From Acetobacterium bakii (GTDB lineage: Bacteria > Bacillota > Clostridia > Eubacteriales > Eubacteriaceae), in the NCBI RefSeq assembly GCF_001263355.1, contig NZ_LGYO01000009.1, forward strand, positions 1-64,000: DNA of 64,000 nt. The letters run 5' to 3'. The first letter of the stretch is position 1, and the number at the start of each line of letters is the position of its first letter. Shown one piece after another: positions 53,828 to 62,192 of the stretch. Position numbers and translations under genes: made by a program. The notes below the pieces were generated by a model. The model saw only the letters and a list, made by a program, of their open reading frames with translations, did not search any database and was not told the origin of the DNA.

Positions 53828-54622
53828 TTGGAAAAAACAATTGCCTCCCCCCAGGGAATCGTTCATTACTGGATTGACAGGCATTCGGATCCCCGGTCGA
53901 AATGTCTGGTATTTACCCATGGTCTCACCGCCGACCACCGGATTTTTGGCCGCCAGGTTCCTTATTTTAAAGAGGATTACACTGTTATTACTTGGGATGT
54001 GCCCCTTCACGGACTCTCCCGTCCCTATACGGATTTTTCTTTTAATAATGCCGCTCGAGATCTCAATGAAATCCTTATTCAGGAAGGTATCCATGAGGTA
54101 GTACTCATTGGCCAGTCTTTGGGAGGCTATGTCTGTCAGCAATTTGCGGTTGATTTCCCTGAAAAAGCGATTGCCTTTGTGGGTGTGGACACCACCCCCT
54201 TCGGACTTTCTTATTATTCGCGATCAGACCGATTCTGGCTGCGCCAGGTGGAGTGGATGTCTCGATGCTATCCCCATCATACCCTGGTTAAAGCCATAGC
54301 CAAAGGCTGTACCCGTACCCCCGAAGCCTATGCCAACATGATTACCATGCTCGCTCCTTATTCCAAGGCGGAACTCTGCCGGTTGATGGGGATTGCCTAT
54401 TCGGGTTTTCTCAAGGAAAATAAGGAGACGGATTTTCACTTTCCCGTACTGCTGATTCTCGGTGAATTTGATAACTTCGGGAAGGTTTCTCAATACAATC
54501 AGGAATGGGTAAAAAAAACAGGCTATCCCCTTCAGATCATTCCCGCTGCCGCCCATAATTCAAACGAGGACAACCCGGAATTTTTTAATGCCCGGATGGA
54601 TGAATTTCTGGATAGCCTGTAA
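53828..54622 (+). CDS. alpha/beta hydrolase
   Basis: A 264-residue alpha/beta-hydrolase fold. FTHGLTADHRIFG is the oxyanion region, LIGQSLGGY the nucleophile elbow (Ser), ILGEFDNFGK holds the acid, and AAAHNSNEDNPEFFN the catalytic His. Starts with TTG at 53828 behind AGAAGG. Likely an esterase or peptidase-like enzyme of unknown substrate. The terminator at 54754 lies after it. Codon use is a bit more GC-rich than in flanking genes. Confidence 0.87.
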   Translation: MEKTIASPQGIVHYWIDRHSDPRSKCLVFTHGLTADHRIFGRQVPYFKEDYTVITWDVPLHGLSRPYTDFSFNNAARDLNEILIQEGIHEVVLIGQSLGGYVCQQFAVDFPEKAIAFVGVDTTPFGLSYYSRSDRFWLRQVEWMSRCYPHHTLVKAIAKGCTRTPEAYANMITMLAPYSKAELCRLMGIAYSGFLKENKETDFHFPVLLILGEFDNFGKVSQYNQEWVKKTGYPLQIIPAAAHNSNEDNPEFFNARMDEFLDSL

Positions 54623-54751
54623 GGACTTGATTCGCAGATTTTTATCTAAATTTTTGTCCCAAACGAAACGTTCCTATAGAATATGAATTATGGTGCTACT
54701 AACCTCGTTTCAGGACTTCCACCCGTTATATTGCGCCTATACAGGATATAC

Positions 54752-54804
54752 TCAAAAGCTTCCGCTGACCCGGTTTAATCCGGATCTGCGGAAGCTTTTT
54801 TTTG
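54752..54804 (+). terminator. terminator of the alpha/beta-hydrolase gene
   Basis: AAAAGCTTCCGC (54754-54765) and GCGGAAGCTTTT (54788-54799), with an inner CCGG/CCGG stem and eight T. It lies within the 5' part of the open frame of the LytTR-like fragment. Confidence 0.85.
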
Positions 54805-54809
54805 ACTCT

Positions 54810-55190
54810 GCTAGTGGGAAAACAATAACAGCACTGAATGCATTGAATAACCGGAATATCCAGGTGCCGATCCAGGCAATCCTTATTGTAGAATCAGTGG
54901 AAAGAATGTGCAATTTACGATTAACGACAGGTGAGATGTATTTATATATGAAACGGCTTAAATACGCAGAAGCAGATTTCTGCAGCAATAGCTTCATCCG
55001 GATAAACAATCAAATGATCGTCAATATCAAAAAAGTACAGCAATTTGCACCCACTGCTAACGCCAGAATCGAAATAATCTTAAGTGACGGTTCCACGTAT
55101 TTTATTAGTAGACACTACATTGTTGTGCGCATATCGTTTGCGGTTCCTTTTATATGGGTAATTCGTTACCAATCATTTACGACTTGCTAA
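54810..55190 (+). pseudogene. LytTR-domain fragment
   Basis: The frame open from 54690 contains a strong terminator, so its first part is not coding. Beyond it, VPIQAILIVESVERMCNLRL, FCSNSFIRINNQMIVNIKKVQ and LSDGSTYFISRHY match a LytTR DNA-binding domain. There is no good start codon with a ribosome-binding site. After SRHY the sequence diverges (IVVRISFAVPFIW) instead of ending in the usual helix, as if frameshifted. Probably a broken response-regulator or LytTR-DUF3021-type gene. Confidence 0.55.
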
Positions 55191-55196
55191 TTTCTT

Positions 55197-56045
55197 TTAA
55201 TCACCAAGTTCAAATGTCCATTTTGCTCTTCCATGCTCTCTTGTGATGGTTATCTTCGGCTTCAAATGCTGTAATTTAAGCCCGAGCCAGAAATGGCTTG
55301 CACAGATGCCGATATCAACATTGGGATGCTCCCATTTCAGATGTTTGTATCCCTGGGGCATGGCAATCGTAATTTTTTTCCCCTCATTTAAAATATCAAA
55401 GCGCCAATGCTGGCTATTGGCCGCAGAGGGAGCTAATCTTGCCAAATTAAGAGCATATTTAACCGAAGCTGATATGAATTCCATTGATTGGCTGGATATC
55501 ATAAGTTCTTCAAGAGGCTTTCGTTTATAGCTGATGAATTTTTCTGTAATACGATCCACCATCCGGAGTCCTTTTTCATTGTGATAACCTAAAGGAGTAA
55601 TGCAAATGGTACGTCTTCCTTCGACTTCCCCTTTGGCATAGCCATACCCCATATTTGCAGTTTGAAGATCCTCTTCTTTTTCCAAATGGGGCATACATTT
55701 TTCAAGCTCTTCTAATTTATAATGTCCATACCAGCAGGTTGCTATACCAAGGCTTTGAGCATAAAGAATGGCCAATTCACCAATAAATCCGGTTTTTGAA
55801 ACAGACACGACATCCGTCTCCGAAAGAAACGCTAAATTATCTGGAGGCGAAACCATGCTAAAATACAATCGCTTCGTCGGTTTAGCCTTAAAAAAACGAC
55901 ATTCAACAGTGTGTTCAAAGGGGACCTCAATGCTTCTTATATCGTTTTTAAGCGCCTGAAGCTGTTCTGTTTTAATTTCGACGATCTGGAAATTTCTTGC
56001 AGATCGTCTGATTTTGATGACATCTTCCCAGTTAATGTTTATCAT
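55197..56045 (-). CDS. nitroreductase-family protein
   Basis: 282 residues from ATG 56045 (GAGGTGATCAAA upstream; the longer open frame to 56099 is not used). A nitroreductase of the TM1586-like type: IKIRRSARNFQ at the start, GFIGELAILYAQSLGIATCW in the middle, and LARLAPSAANSQHWRFDILN, IGICASHFWLGLK in the second half. FMN-dependent; substrate unknown. Single gene. Confidence 0.82.
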   Translation of the reverse strand: MININWEDVIKIRRSARNFQIVEIKTEQLQALKNDIRSIEVPFEHTVECRFFKAKPTKRLYFSMVSPPDNLAFLSETDVVSVSKTGFIGELAILYAQSLGIATCWYGHYKLEELEKCMPHLEKEEDLQTANMGYGYAKGEVEGRRTICITPLGYHNEKGLRMVDRITEKFISYKRKPLEELMISSQSMEFISASVKYALNLARLAPSAANSQHWRFDILNEGKKITIAMPQGYKHLKWEHPNVDIGICASHFWLGLKLQHLKPKITITREHGRAKWTFELGD

Positions 56046-56243
56046 TTTGATCACCTCTCTTAATATTACAAACGACAAATTATCAGTATAAATGCGCAAT
56101 CCAATGTTAAATTCTGTTCTTTTTAGCTTACTCCTTCAAAGGCACCTTGCCTTTTTTTATCATCTTGAAATGTCAACGGAATAGGATTGTAATGGTATAT
56201 CTTTGGGTATATTGTTTGTATTATACCAAAGGAGGTATTTGAT

Positions 56244-56402
56244 ATGAGCGTTGGAAGATCCGGATGGCAATCAAATTTTAATCGATCAGTTTGTTTAGAA
56301 TACTTAGGTCAGGGGGACGGTTCTGTCAAATTTAATGAAAGAAATCTGTATTCAGATCCGTCCCTCATATTTCCTCGAAAAAAAGAAGTGATCCAAAAAT
56401 GA
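56244..56402 (+). CDS. small hypothetical ORF
   Basis: 52 residues with an excellent AAAGGAGGT ribosome-binding site; unrecognised. It begins MSVGRSGWQSNFNRSVCLEY and contains GQGDGSVKFNERN. It may be a remnant of a larger gene. It is followed by 664 bp without a clear gene. Confidence 0.45.
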   Translation: MSVGRSGWQSNFNRSVCLEYLGQGDGSVKFNERNLYSDPSLIFPRKKEVIQK

Positions 56403-56767
56403 ATTTATTGTTCCTTAAAAGTCTGGGATATTTTAGAAAGTCAAGTGTCCGGCGCGGTCAACCTGGATGCTTATTTTCTGGAATAATCTTCAACAGGCAT
56501 TTGACATTACCCAATTGATGCTTTTCAGGAGCTTCACCACACCCTGACAGCTAGTAGGTCAAATAGCTTATGACTCATGTCATTTATTAGATCTTTCAAT
56601 TCTATGTTTTCTATATAATAGCATTTTCTTTTTCATGTGACTGCTTTTCCAGCCAACACTTATCCTTTATGTTCCCATCTCTCTTTCGGCAATCAACCAT
56701 GTTACACAATTTTTCGAAATCTTTAAGTGGCAAGCCTGTCGTTATAGGTACAGCCTGGTTCCCAGCA

Positions 56768-56842
56768 CAGTCGTATTGATTGAAAATATTGTATCATTTT
56801 ATTACTACTAATGAAAGAATAAAAGCACAAAAAAAAACATCC
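56768..56842 (+). repeat. intergenic repeat family, copy D
   Basis: CAGTCGTATTGATTGAAAAT then ATTGTATCATTTTATTACTA and CTAATGAAAGAATAAAAGCA. Same orientation as copies A-C, ending in an A-run and CATCCGAAAT. Confidence 0.75.
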
Positions 56843-56945
56843 GAAATCTTTGCATTATTATGGTTTGACACACAAATGACACATAGTAATTATACAATTC
56901 CACCATTAAAGTATATTAGAAAAAACGAATATAGGAGGAATTAAA

Positions 56946-56999
56946 ATGAAATCAAATGCTATTTTATTAACATCATTACCTGCAAATCGGGAACCCTAG
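56946..56999 (+). CDS. 17-codon leader ORF before the NapH-like gene
   Basis: ATG with AGGAGG eight bases upstream reads MKSNAILLTSLPANREP and then stops. It lies 67 bp before the membrane ferredoxin gene. It could be a leader peptide or the start of a deleted gene. Confidence 0.35.
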   Translation: MKSNAILLTSLPANREP

Positions 57000-57066
57000 G
57001 CCATCATACAACACCTCATCACTCAGAACCATCATTTAAAAAATTAATCAGACAAAGAGGTATTAT

Positions 57067-58440
57067 ATGAATATTAACTGGAATAAAGCTGCGAAATGGT
57101 CCAGACTGCTGGTTTTGGTTGGTCTCCTGGCATGGATCACCTATGAATCTTACATGCATCAGGTTCTTGGAGGCGGAAAAGCACCTTCGATCCATGCACT
57201 GTGCCCATACGGCGCATTAGAAAGCCTGTATGCTTTGCTCTTTACGGGGAGTTTTATCAAGAAAATTTATTCTGGAACAGTGGTCATACTGGCTGTTACT
57301 GTGATACTGGCCGTGCTATTTCGCAGAAGTTTTTGCGGATTGCTTTGTCCCTTTGGAGCGCTGCAGGAAGTATTTGCGAAGATTGGACAGAAAATATTTA
57401 AAAAGCGTTTTATCATTCCCCTAAAAGTCGATCGCGTGGCACGGTATCTCAAATACGCCGTTCTCCTACTCACCCTGGGAATGGCCTGGTATTATGGATC
57501 TCTATGGATGTCGGCCTATGATCCGTATTCAGCCTATTCCCATATTTGGTCAATAGCCGGTTCCATTGAAGAAGATCCGTTGGTGATCATCGGTTTCGCA
57601 CTGCTGCTTATCACAATGGTCGGTTCATTTCTGTATGATCGATTCTTCTGTAAATATCTGTGCCCCGCCGGTGCGTTCTATGCAATCATTGGCAAAATAA
57701 GCCCCACAAAAATTGAGCGGAATGATGATCTTTGCGTCCACTGCAAATTGTGCAACAAATCCTGTCCGGTGAACATTGATATTGAACAATCGGTTAAAAT
57801 TACCGATGCTGAATGTATCAACTGCAACGAATGCGTTCTGGCCTGCCCCAAAAAAGGTGCCCTTGAAATTAAAACCGCCAGAAAAACTGTTCATCCCATG
57901 GTCATTTTAGTCCTGGTGGTCGGCATATTCTTTGGAACGATTGTTATTGCCCAGTTAACCGGCAATTTTGAAGTACTGCCCAAAGCCGTTGAAGAAGGTC
58001 AGCTTCTTCCTATTTATGAAGTCAAAGGCTACAACACCATTGAAGAAGCGGCAGCCCTATCCGGTTTAACCCTGGAAGAAGTTTACAAACAGCTGGGCAT
58101 TCCGGAAGGCGCTTCCAAGACTACCCAGTTCAAGAATATTTCCGCACAATATCCGGACTATAAATTTGATGAGGCAAAAGTAAATGCCGGCGGAACCGAA
58201 AGCGATTCAGTCCAGACGGTACCCTTAGAAAATACAGGGTCTTCAGAAAAGATTGATGTCAGTGGCATTAAAGGTTCTATGAGCATCCAAGAAGCCATGG
58301 ATACCCTGAGCATGGATTCGGCAGCCTTCTATGCGCTTTTCAAAATTCCGGAATCCGTTCCAGCCCAAACCCTCTTAAAAGAAATTTCAGCGGTTTCACC
58401 CGGCTATGAGTTTCAGCAGATCAAAGATTCATTGCAGTAA
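57067..58440 (+). CDS. NapH-like membrane 4Fe-4S protein
   Basis: 457 residues. Four or five membrane helices carry the NapH/NosR/RnfB-like cysteine motifs (CPYGALES, CGLLCPFGALQE, CKYLCPAGAFY). A ferredoxin pair follows (CVHCKLCNKSCPVNI, CINCNECVLACPKKGAL). After a final membrane segment (~280-300), a soluble tail holds two similar ~40-residue units (TIEEAAALSGLTLEEVYKQL and SIQEAMDTLSMDSAAFYALF). It would move electrons between a quinone or flavin and a periplasmic or cytoplasmic partner. AGAGG precedes the start; the terminator is at 58479. Confidence 0.85.
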   Translation: MNINWNKAAKWSRLLVLVGLLAWITYESYMHQVLGGGKAPSIHALCPYGALESLYALLFTGSFIKKIYSGTVVILAVTVILAVLFRRSFCGLLCPFGALQEVFAKIGQKIFKKRFIIPLKVDRVARYLKYAVLLLTLGMAWYYGSLWMSAYDPYSAYSHIWSIAGSIEEDPLVIIGFALLLITMVGSFLYDRFFCKYLCPAGAFYAIIGKISPTKIERNDDLCVHCKLCNKSCPVNIDIEQSVKITDAECINCNECVLACPKKGALEIKTARKTVHPMVILVLVVGIFFGTIVIAQLTGNFEVLPKAVEEGQLLPIYEVKGYNTIEEAAALSGLTLEEVYKQLGIPEGASKTTQFKNISAQYPDYKFDEAKVNAGGTESDSVQTVPLENTGSSEKIDVSGIKGSMSIQEAMDTLSMDSAAFYALFKIPESVPAQTLLKEISAVSPGYEFQQIKDSLQ

Positions 58441-58475
58441 GATTAAGCTGAGTAAGTTTTTTATTTTACGCAAAC

Positions 58476-58520
58476 ATGAAAAGAACCTCATTTTCAATTT
58501 GAAAATGAGGTTCTTTTGCA
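58476..58520 (+). terminator. terminator of the NapH-like gene
   Basis: AAAAGAACCTCATTTTCAA (58479-58497) and its exact complement (58499-58517) around a single T. Perfect 19-bp inverted repeat. Confidence 0.85.
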
Positions 58521-58668
58521 TTCAATCATAAGGTTAGCTGAACCTGCACCAATGCAGTGCAAATGAAAGCAGCCATAGAAAAGAAAGTTGGATAATCGGT
58601 CAACATCAATAATATTGAACAATTATTCCTTTACAACCGACTCTAACCAACTATTTTAAATCATTCAT

Positions 58669-58794
58669 TTAAAATAGCATGGAAAGAATCATTTCATCAA
58701 TAATAATCTCCATTTCTTCTTCGCCAAATTCTTCTTCGTGGGATTTTTTCAAATCATCAAACAGCATTTCAACCGTTTTTTTCTCTTCCATCAT
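58669..58794 (-). CDS. small acidic ORF after the UroD-like gene
   Basis: A 41-residue acidic ORF (MMEEKKTVEMLFDDLKKSHE, then repeated Glu/Ile). Its ATG at 58794 follows the UroD-like gene stop by 4 bp, with GAGG in between, so it may be translationally coupled. A longer in-frame start would overlap the upstream gene. Unrecognised; could be spurious. Confidence 0.4.
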   Translation of the reverse strand: MMEEKKTVEMLFDDLKKSHEEEFGEEEMEIIIDEMILSMLF

Positions 58795-58798
58795 AACC

Positions 58799-59965
58799 TC
58801 AATATTTTCCATATTCATGGACAAATTCATGAGCCGCCCGAATGTTTTCAAAACGGCCGTCATTAAGCGAAAGCATTAATTTATCTGTTGTAAAGATAAA
58901 GCCTCCTCCGGGAGCACATTCATCAATAACTCGTTTAGCCGTATCAATGCATTGCTGTTTTGTGCCATAGGCCAGCTGGGAAATCGGCATTCCACCGGCG
59001 ACACAAAGATAATTACCGACACGTTTTTTTATTTCATGCAGATTCCCATATTCGAAGATACCTAAAATTCTCCCTTTGGGAAAGGATTCAAAATATTCCA
59101 GATAGGGTGTCCAGTCATTTTCCAAAAAAAGACAAACCGTATAATCAGCACGTGTATATAATTCCAAAACCTGAATCAGAAAAGGCAGATAAAACTTTTC
59201 AAAATCTTTCGGCTTTAGGAAGGTTCCAAGATGTAGTGGTATCATCACAATATGTCCATCTTCTGGAGTATTATAAATTTTCATTTTCATTTCAGTGATA
59301 CATGAAGTGAGCACCGATGATGCTTCTAAAAAGAGCTGAGGACAACGGTTAATATCGGTGACCACCCCCTGAAAACCCCTGAAAAATTCATGGAGAATAT
59401 CCGGTCCGAAGGAAGCGACTGTTCGTGCTAAAACAGGGATACCTAAAACGTTTTCAGTTTGTTCAAACAAATACATACTCTTCTGACGATGATCACGATA
59501 AGCCTGGAACGCCTGATTGAGTGCCTGGGCTGACCGGGTGTCCCCATAACTCAGAATCTCAAATTTCTTTGGAAAAAACTCGTTTAGCATAAATTTCAGC
59601 GGATCTTTAATTAGAGCGTAATAGTCCGAAACGTCCATATAACAGCTGTTACGTTCTTCATAATTAACGATTCCATCGGACAGCACATAACTTCCGGTGT
59701 TATTGAGTGTGTTAAAAAGCGATTCGATCCAAAGATTGCCGAGACTATATAATCCATCGATATAAATTTCAGAAAATGTTTTTTTAAAGGCATCGAAAAA
59801 AAGAAGTGGATTCTTTAAAACTTCACTTGAAGATAATCCGCAATGATGAACCGGCCACATTTCAGACATAAATAAAATTGGCACCCGATCAGGTATTTGT
59901 CTCTTGAAAGCAAGATTGAAACGATTTAGTCTTTGTGTATAAAGTTCTTCTTTTAAAGAATACAT
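58799..59965 (-). CDS. UroD-superfamily protein (methyltransferase-like)
   Basis: 388 residues from ATG 59965 (AAGGGG upstream; the longer frame to 60013 is not used). Uroporphyrinogen decarboxylase/cobamide methyltransferase fold: RFNLAFKRQIPDRVPI, GIPVLARTVASFGPDILHEF and GGMPISQLAYGTKQQCIDTA, CAPGGGFIFTTDKLM near the end. More distant than its neighbour at 60194. Downstream of the corrinoid methyltransferase operon on the same strand, 228 bp away. It could be a second substrate-specific methyltransferase or an accessory protein. Confidence 0.75.
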   Translation of the reverse strand: MYSLKEELYTQRLNRFNLAFKRQIPDRVPILFMSEMWPVHHCGLSSSEVLKNPLLFFDAFKKTFSEIYIDGLYSLGNLWIESLFNTLNNTGSYVLSDGIVNYEERNSCYMDVSDYYALIKDPLKFMLNEFFPKKFEILSYGDTRSAQALNQAFQAYRDHRQKSMYLFEQTENVLGIPVLARTVASFGPDILHEFFRGFQGVVTDINRCPQLFLEASSVLTSCITEMKMKIYNTPEDGHIVMIPLHLGTFLKPKDFEKFYLPFLIQVLELYTRADYTVCLFLENDWTPYLEYFESFPKGRILGIFEYGNLHEIKKRVGNYLCVAGGMPISQLAYGTKQQCIDTAKRVIDECAPGGGFIFTTDKLMLSLNDGRFENIRAAHEFVHEYGKY

Positions 59966-60193
59966 ACTGAACCCCTTCGTATGTTTTTCATGATTATAAC
60001 ACAAAGGATTCAACTATTCTTATCAATACCAAAAATTTATCCGTTATATTTCTGAGTTTTTTCAGTCATCCAGGTACGATCATGAAGCTTGAGATGTTTT
60101 TGTGATTAACTTAAAAATTAAGCTCTATTCCAACGGTTCACCTGATGAGGTTCATGTCGAAATAAAGCTTAATACATGTCTTTAATTACTTAA

Positions 60194-61177
60194 TTAGAAC
60201 ATTTCTTTGCTGAGCTCGTCGATGATTTCACTGGTTGCTTCATAAACACCTGGGAATGAGCTGATGTTCAACCCTTGACTTAAACATGGGATGAAATAAA
60301 GCTTACCGCATTCTTCACAGGCCTTTTTTGTGTCTTCGTAAATGCGTTCTCGAGTCCAGCCGGGGAAATCGACTCGGCCGCTGTCAATATCTCCCATAAA
60401 TGTAATCTTTCCGCCATATTGTTTGATGAGTTCAGGCACATTGTTGGTGGTCATAACACCCTGCCAGATATCGATACCCATTTCAATCATTTCCGGAACC
60501 AGATTGGCGGCATAGCTGTCGCTGTGGTGAACAATCAATTCGACGCCATTGGCCTTCCAGTATCCATATACTTTTTTGTAAGCCGGCAGAATAAACTCGT
60601 CGAACATTGCCGGTGAGATGAAGGATGAACGTTGGCTGCCCCAGTCGTCATGATGGAATAAAGCATCCGGATGAATGTGCTTAACCACTTCCGCTGCATA
60701 TGCCAGCTCATACTCAACAATATAATCAATCAATTCTTTCATGGCTTCAGGTTCTTCATAGAGGGCCATCAATGCGTCTTCCATACTCATGAGATGATGG
60801 GTCATTTCAAAAATCCCAGGGGCACAAAAAGCAGTTACAAATTTGTCATTGCGGTCCACCGAATTAGCATGCGCTTCTGCTGCAGCCCATTCTTCATCGG
60901 TATAAAAAACAGTGGGAGCTTTTACGCTTTCTTTCCAATTTAAAATATCTTTCAGTGCCTTGTGTTCCTCATCATGCATGGGAAAAGAACCGATTTGATC
61001 TGCGGGCCAATCGAAGGTGATACCCCATTTATTTTTGACTCTTGTGCCTGGACCTGGGGCCAGGGGTAGATCCATTGGGGCTTCCAAAATGATATCCATA
61101 AATTCATATTGATTCACAAAACGATCGGGATTTCCACCTTTAATCGTTTCCATTAAATTCTGTCTTTTCGTTAACAT
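60194..61177 (-). CDS. UroD-family methyltransferase (MtvB/OdmB-like)
   Basis: 327 residues. A UroD-fold methyltransferase of the demethylase type: NLMETIKGGNPDRFVNQYEF at the start, WGITFDWPADQIGSFP, FCAPGIFEMTHHLMSMEDAL, LFHHDDWGSQRSSFISPAMF and ELIVHHSDSYAANLVPEMIE. It would transfer a methyl group from a substrate (an aryl methyl ether or a methylamine) to the corrinoid protein encoded just upstream. The exact substrate is not readable. GGAGGAACAATT precedes the start. Part of a four-gene set with 61367, 62193 and the GntR regulator. Confidence 0.87.
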   Translation of the reverse strand: MLTKRQNLMETIKGGNPDRFVNQYEFMDIILEAPMDLPLAPGPGTRVKNKWGITFDWPADQIGSFPMHDEEHKALKDILNWKESVKAPTVFYTDEEWAAAEAHANSVDRNDKFVTAFCAPGIFEMTHHLMSMEDALMALYEEPEAMKELIDYIVEYELAYAAEVVKHIHPDALFHHDDWGSQRSSFISPAMFDEFILPAYKKVYGYWKANGVELIVHHSDSYAANLVPEMIEMGIDIWQGVMTTNNVPELIKQYGGKITFMGDIDSGRVDFPGWTRERIYEDTKKACEECGKLYFIPCLSQGLNISSFPGVYEATSEIIDELSKEMF

Positions 61178-61245
61178 AATTGTTCCTCCTTAGATTTTTA
61201 TTCGTTTATATTTGTTGCGAATTCATTAATATTCAATCTTTATGT

Positions 61246-61284
61246 CTTGCTGTTAGTGCAAAATGATTTTGCACTAACAGCAAG
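61246..61284. repeat. 19-bp perfect inverted repeat inside the operon
   Basis: CTTGCTGTTAGTGCAAAAT (61246-61264) and ATTTTGCACTAACAGCAAG (61266-61284) are exact complements around a single G. It lies between the corrinoid protein and methyltransferase genes; there is no T-run. It may stabilise or process the mRNA and set expression ratios. Confidence 0.85.
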
Positions 61285-61366
61285 TGTATCCGACCTGGAA
61301 TGGTAAATTGTTTGACCTCAACAGACTGCGGGGTTCGTCGAAGTTCTTGTTAGTGGGTTGGCTGGA

Positions 61367-61999
61367 TTACGCGGTTGCCAGTTCTTTGGCTTCCACTGCC
61401 GCTGTCCCGGCATCGGGAGCAAATCCATCGGCGCCAATTTCGGCTGCATATTCCGGTGTTACCGGTGCCCCCCCCACTATAACCTTGAATCCGGTTAAAC
61501 CGCTGGCTTTAATGGCGGCAACAGCTTCTTTCATGGCTGGCATGGTGGAGGTCAGTAGACCCGAGCAGGCTACAATTTTTACGTTGTCGTTATCTTTAAT
61601 GGCCTGAACAAAAGTATCCGCCGGTACGTCAACCCCAAGGTCAACCATGTCAAATCCGGCACTTTCGATCATCAGTGATACCAGATTTTTGCCGATATCA
61701 TGTAAATCCCCGGCAACAGTGCCGATGACGCAGGTGCCCAATTTAGAGGAACCGTCTCCGGCCAGGTGGGGTTTCAAAACATCCACGCCCTTTGACATGG
61801 CTTTGGCGGCGATGAGCATTTCCGGGACAAAAATTTCTCCGCTGGAGAATTTTTCTCCGACAACGCCCATGGATTCAATCATGGCATCCAGAATATCCTG
61901 GGGATTATTCCCGGCATCCAGTGCTTCCAGTACCAGACCCGGAACGAGTTTGGATTTTCCTGCTTCTACCTTGGCTTTTACTTCTTCAATTTTAGTCAT
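61367..61999 (-). CDS. corrinoid protein (MtvC/MtaC-like)
   Basis: 210 residues from ATG 61999; GGAGGAAG lies inside the longer open frame and excludes it. A helical cap domain is followed by the cobalamin-binding Rossmann domain with DLHDIGKNLVSLMIESAGF (the DxHxxG motif whose His ligates cobalt) and a GGAPVTPEYAAEIGADGFAP phosphate loop. It carries the methyl group between methyltransferase I (60194) and the methyl-THF transferase (62193). Reductive activator not in this window. Confidence 0.92.
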   Translation of the reverse strand: MTKIEEVKAKVEAGKSKLVPGLVLEALDAGNNPQDILDAMIESMGVVGEKFSSGEIFVPEMLIAAKAMSKGVDVLKPHLAGDGSSKLGTCVIGTVAGDLHDIGKNLVSLMIESAGFDMVDLGVDVPADTFVQAIKDNDNVKIVACSGLLTSTMPAMKEAVAAIKASGLTGFKVIVGGAPVTPEYAAEIGADGFAPDAGTAAVEAKELATA

Positions 62000-62192
62000 G
62001 TTTTCTTCCTCCAAATTATTTATTTATTCAGACAATTTACGGATATACTATAAATTGATTGATTATTTAATTTATTCAGTCAATATTTATTATCAATGTC
62101 TTATATTGTTCAGTGTTATTTTAGGGAGTGATGTTTGTTGATATAAATAATTTTGTAATGTCTTAGGCGGACATCTCGGGATCATGGTTGTT

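Larger units (their letters stand above)
56403..57066. other. 664-bp region without a confident gene
   Basis: It contains repeat copy D (56768-56842) and a 17-codon ORF at 56946-56999 with a strong AGGAGG. Nothing else convincing is seen on either strand. Confidence 0.45.

Noticed and set aside
54224-54556. Minus-strand frame inside the alpha/beta-hydrolase gene
   Set aside because: Antisense to an intact catalytic domain and without a ribosome-binding site.
56290-56330. IS-type remnant suggested by the AGGGGGACGGTTCTG string
   Set aside because: Such strings occur near some transposase genes, but no transposase homology or terminal repeats were visible here.
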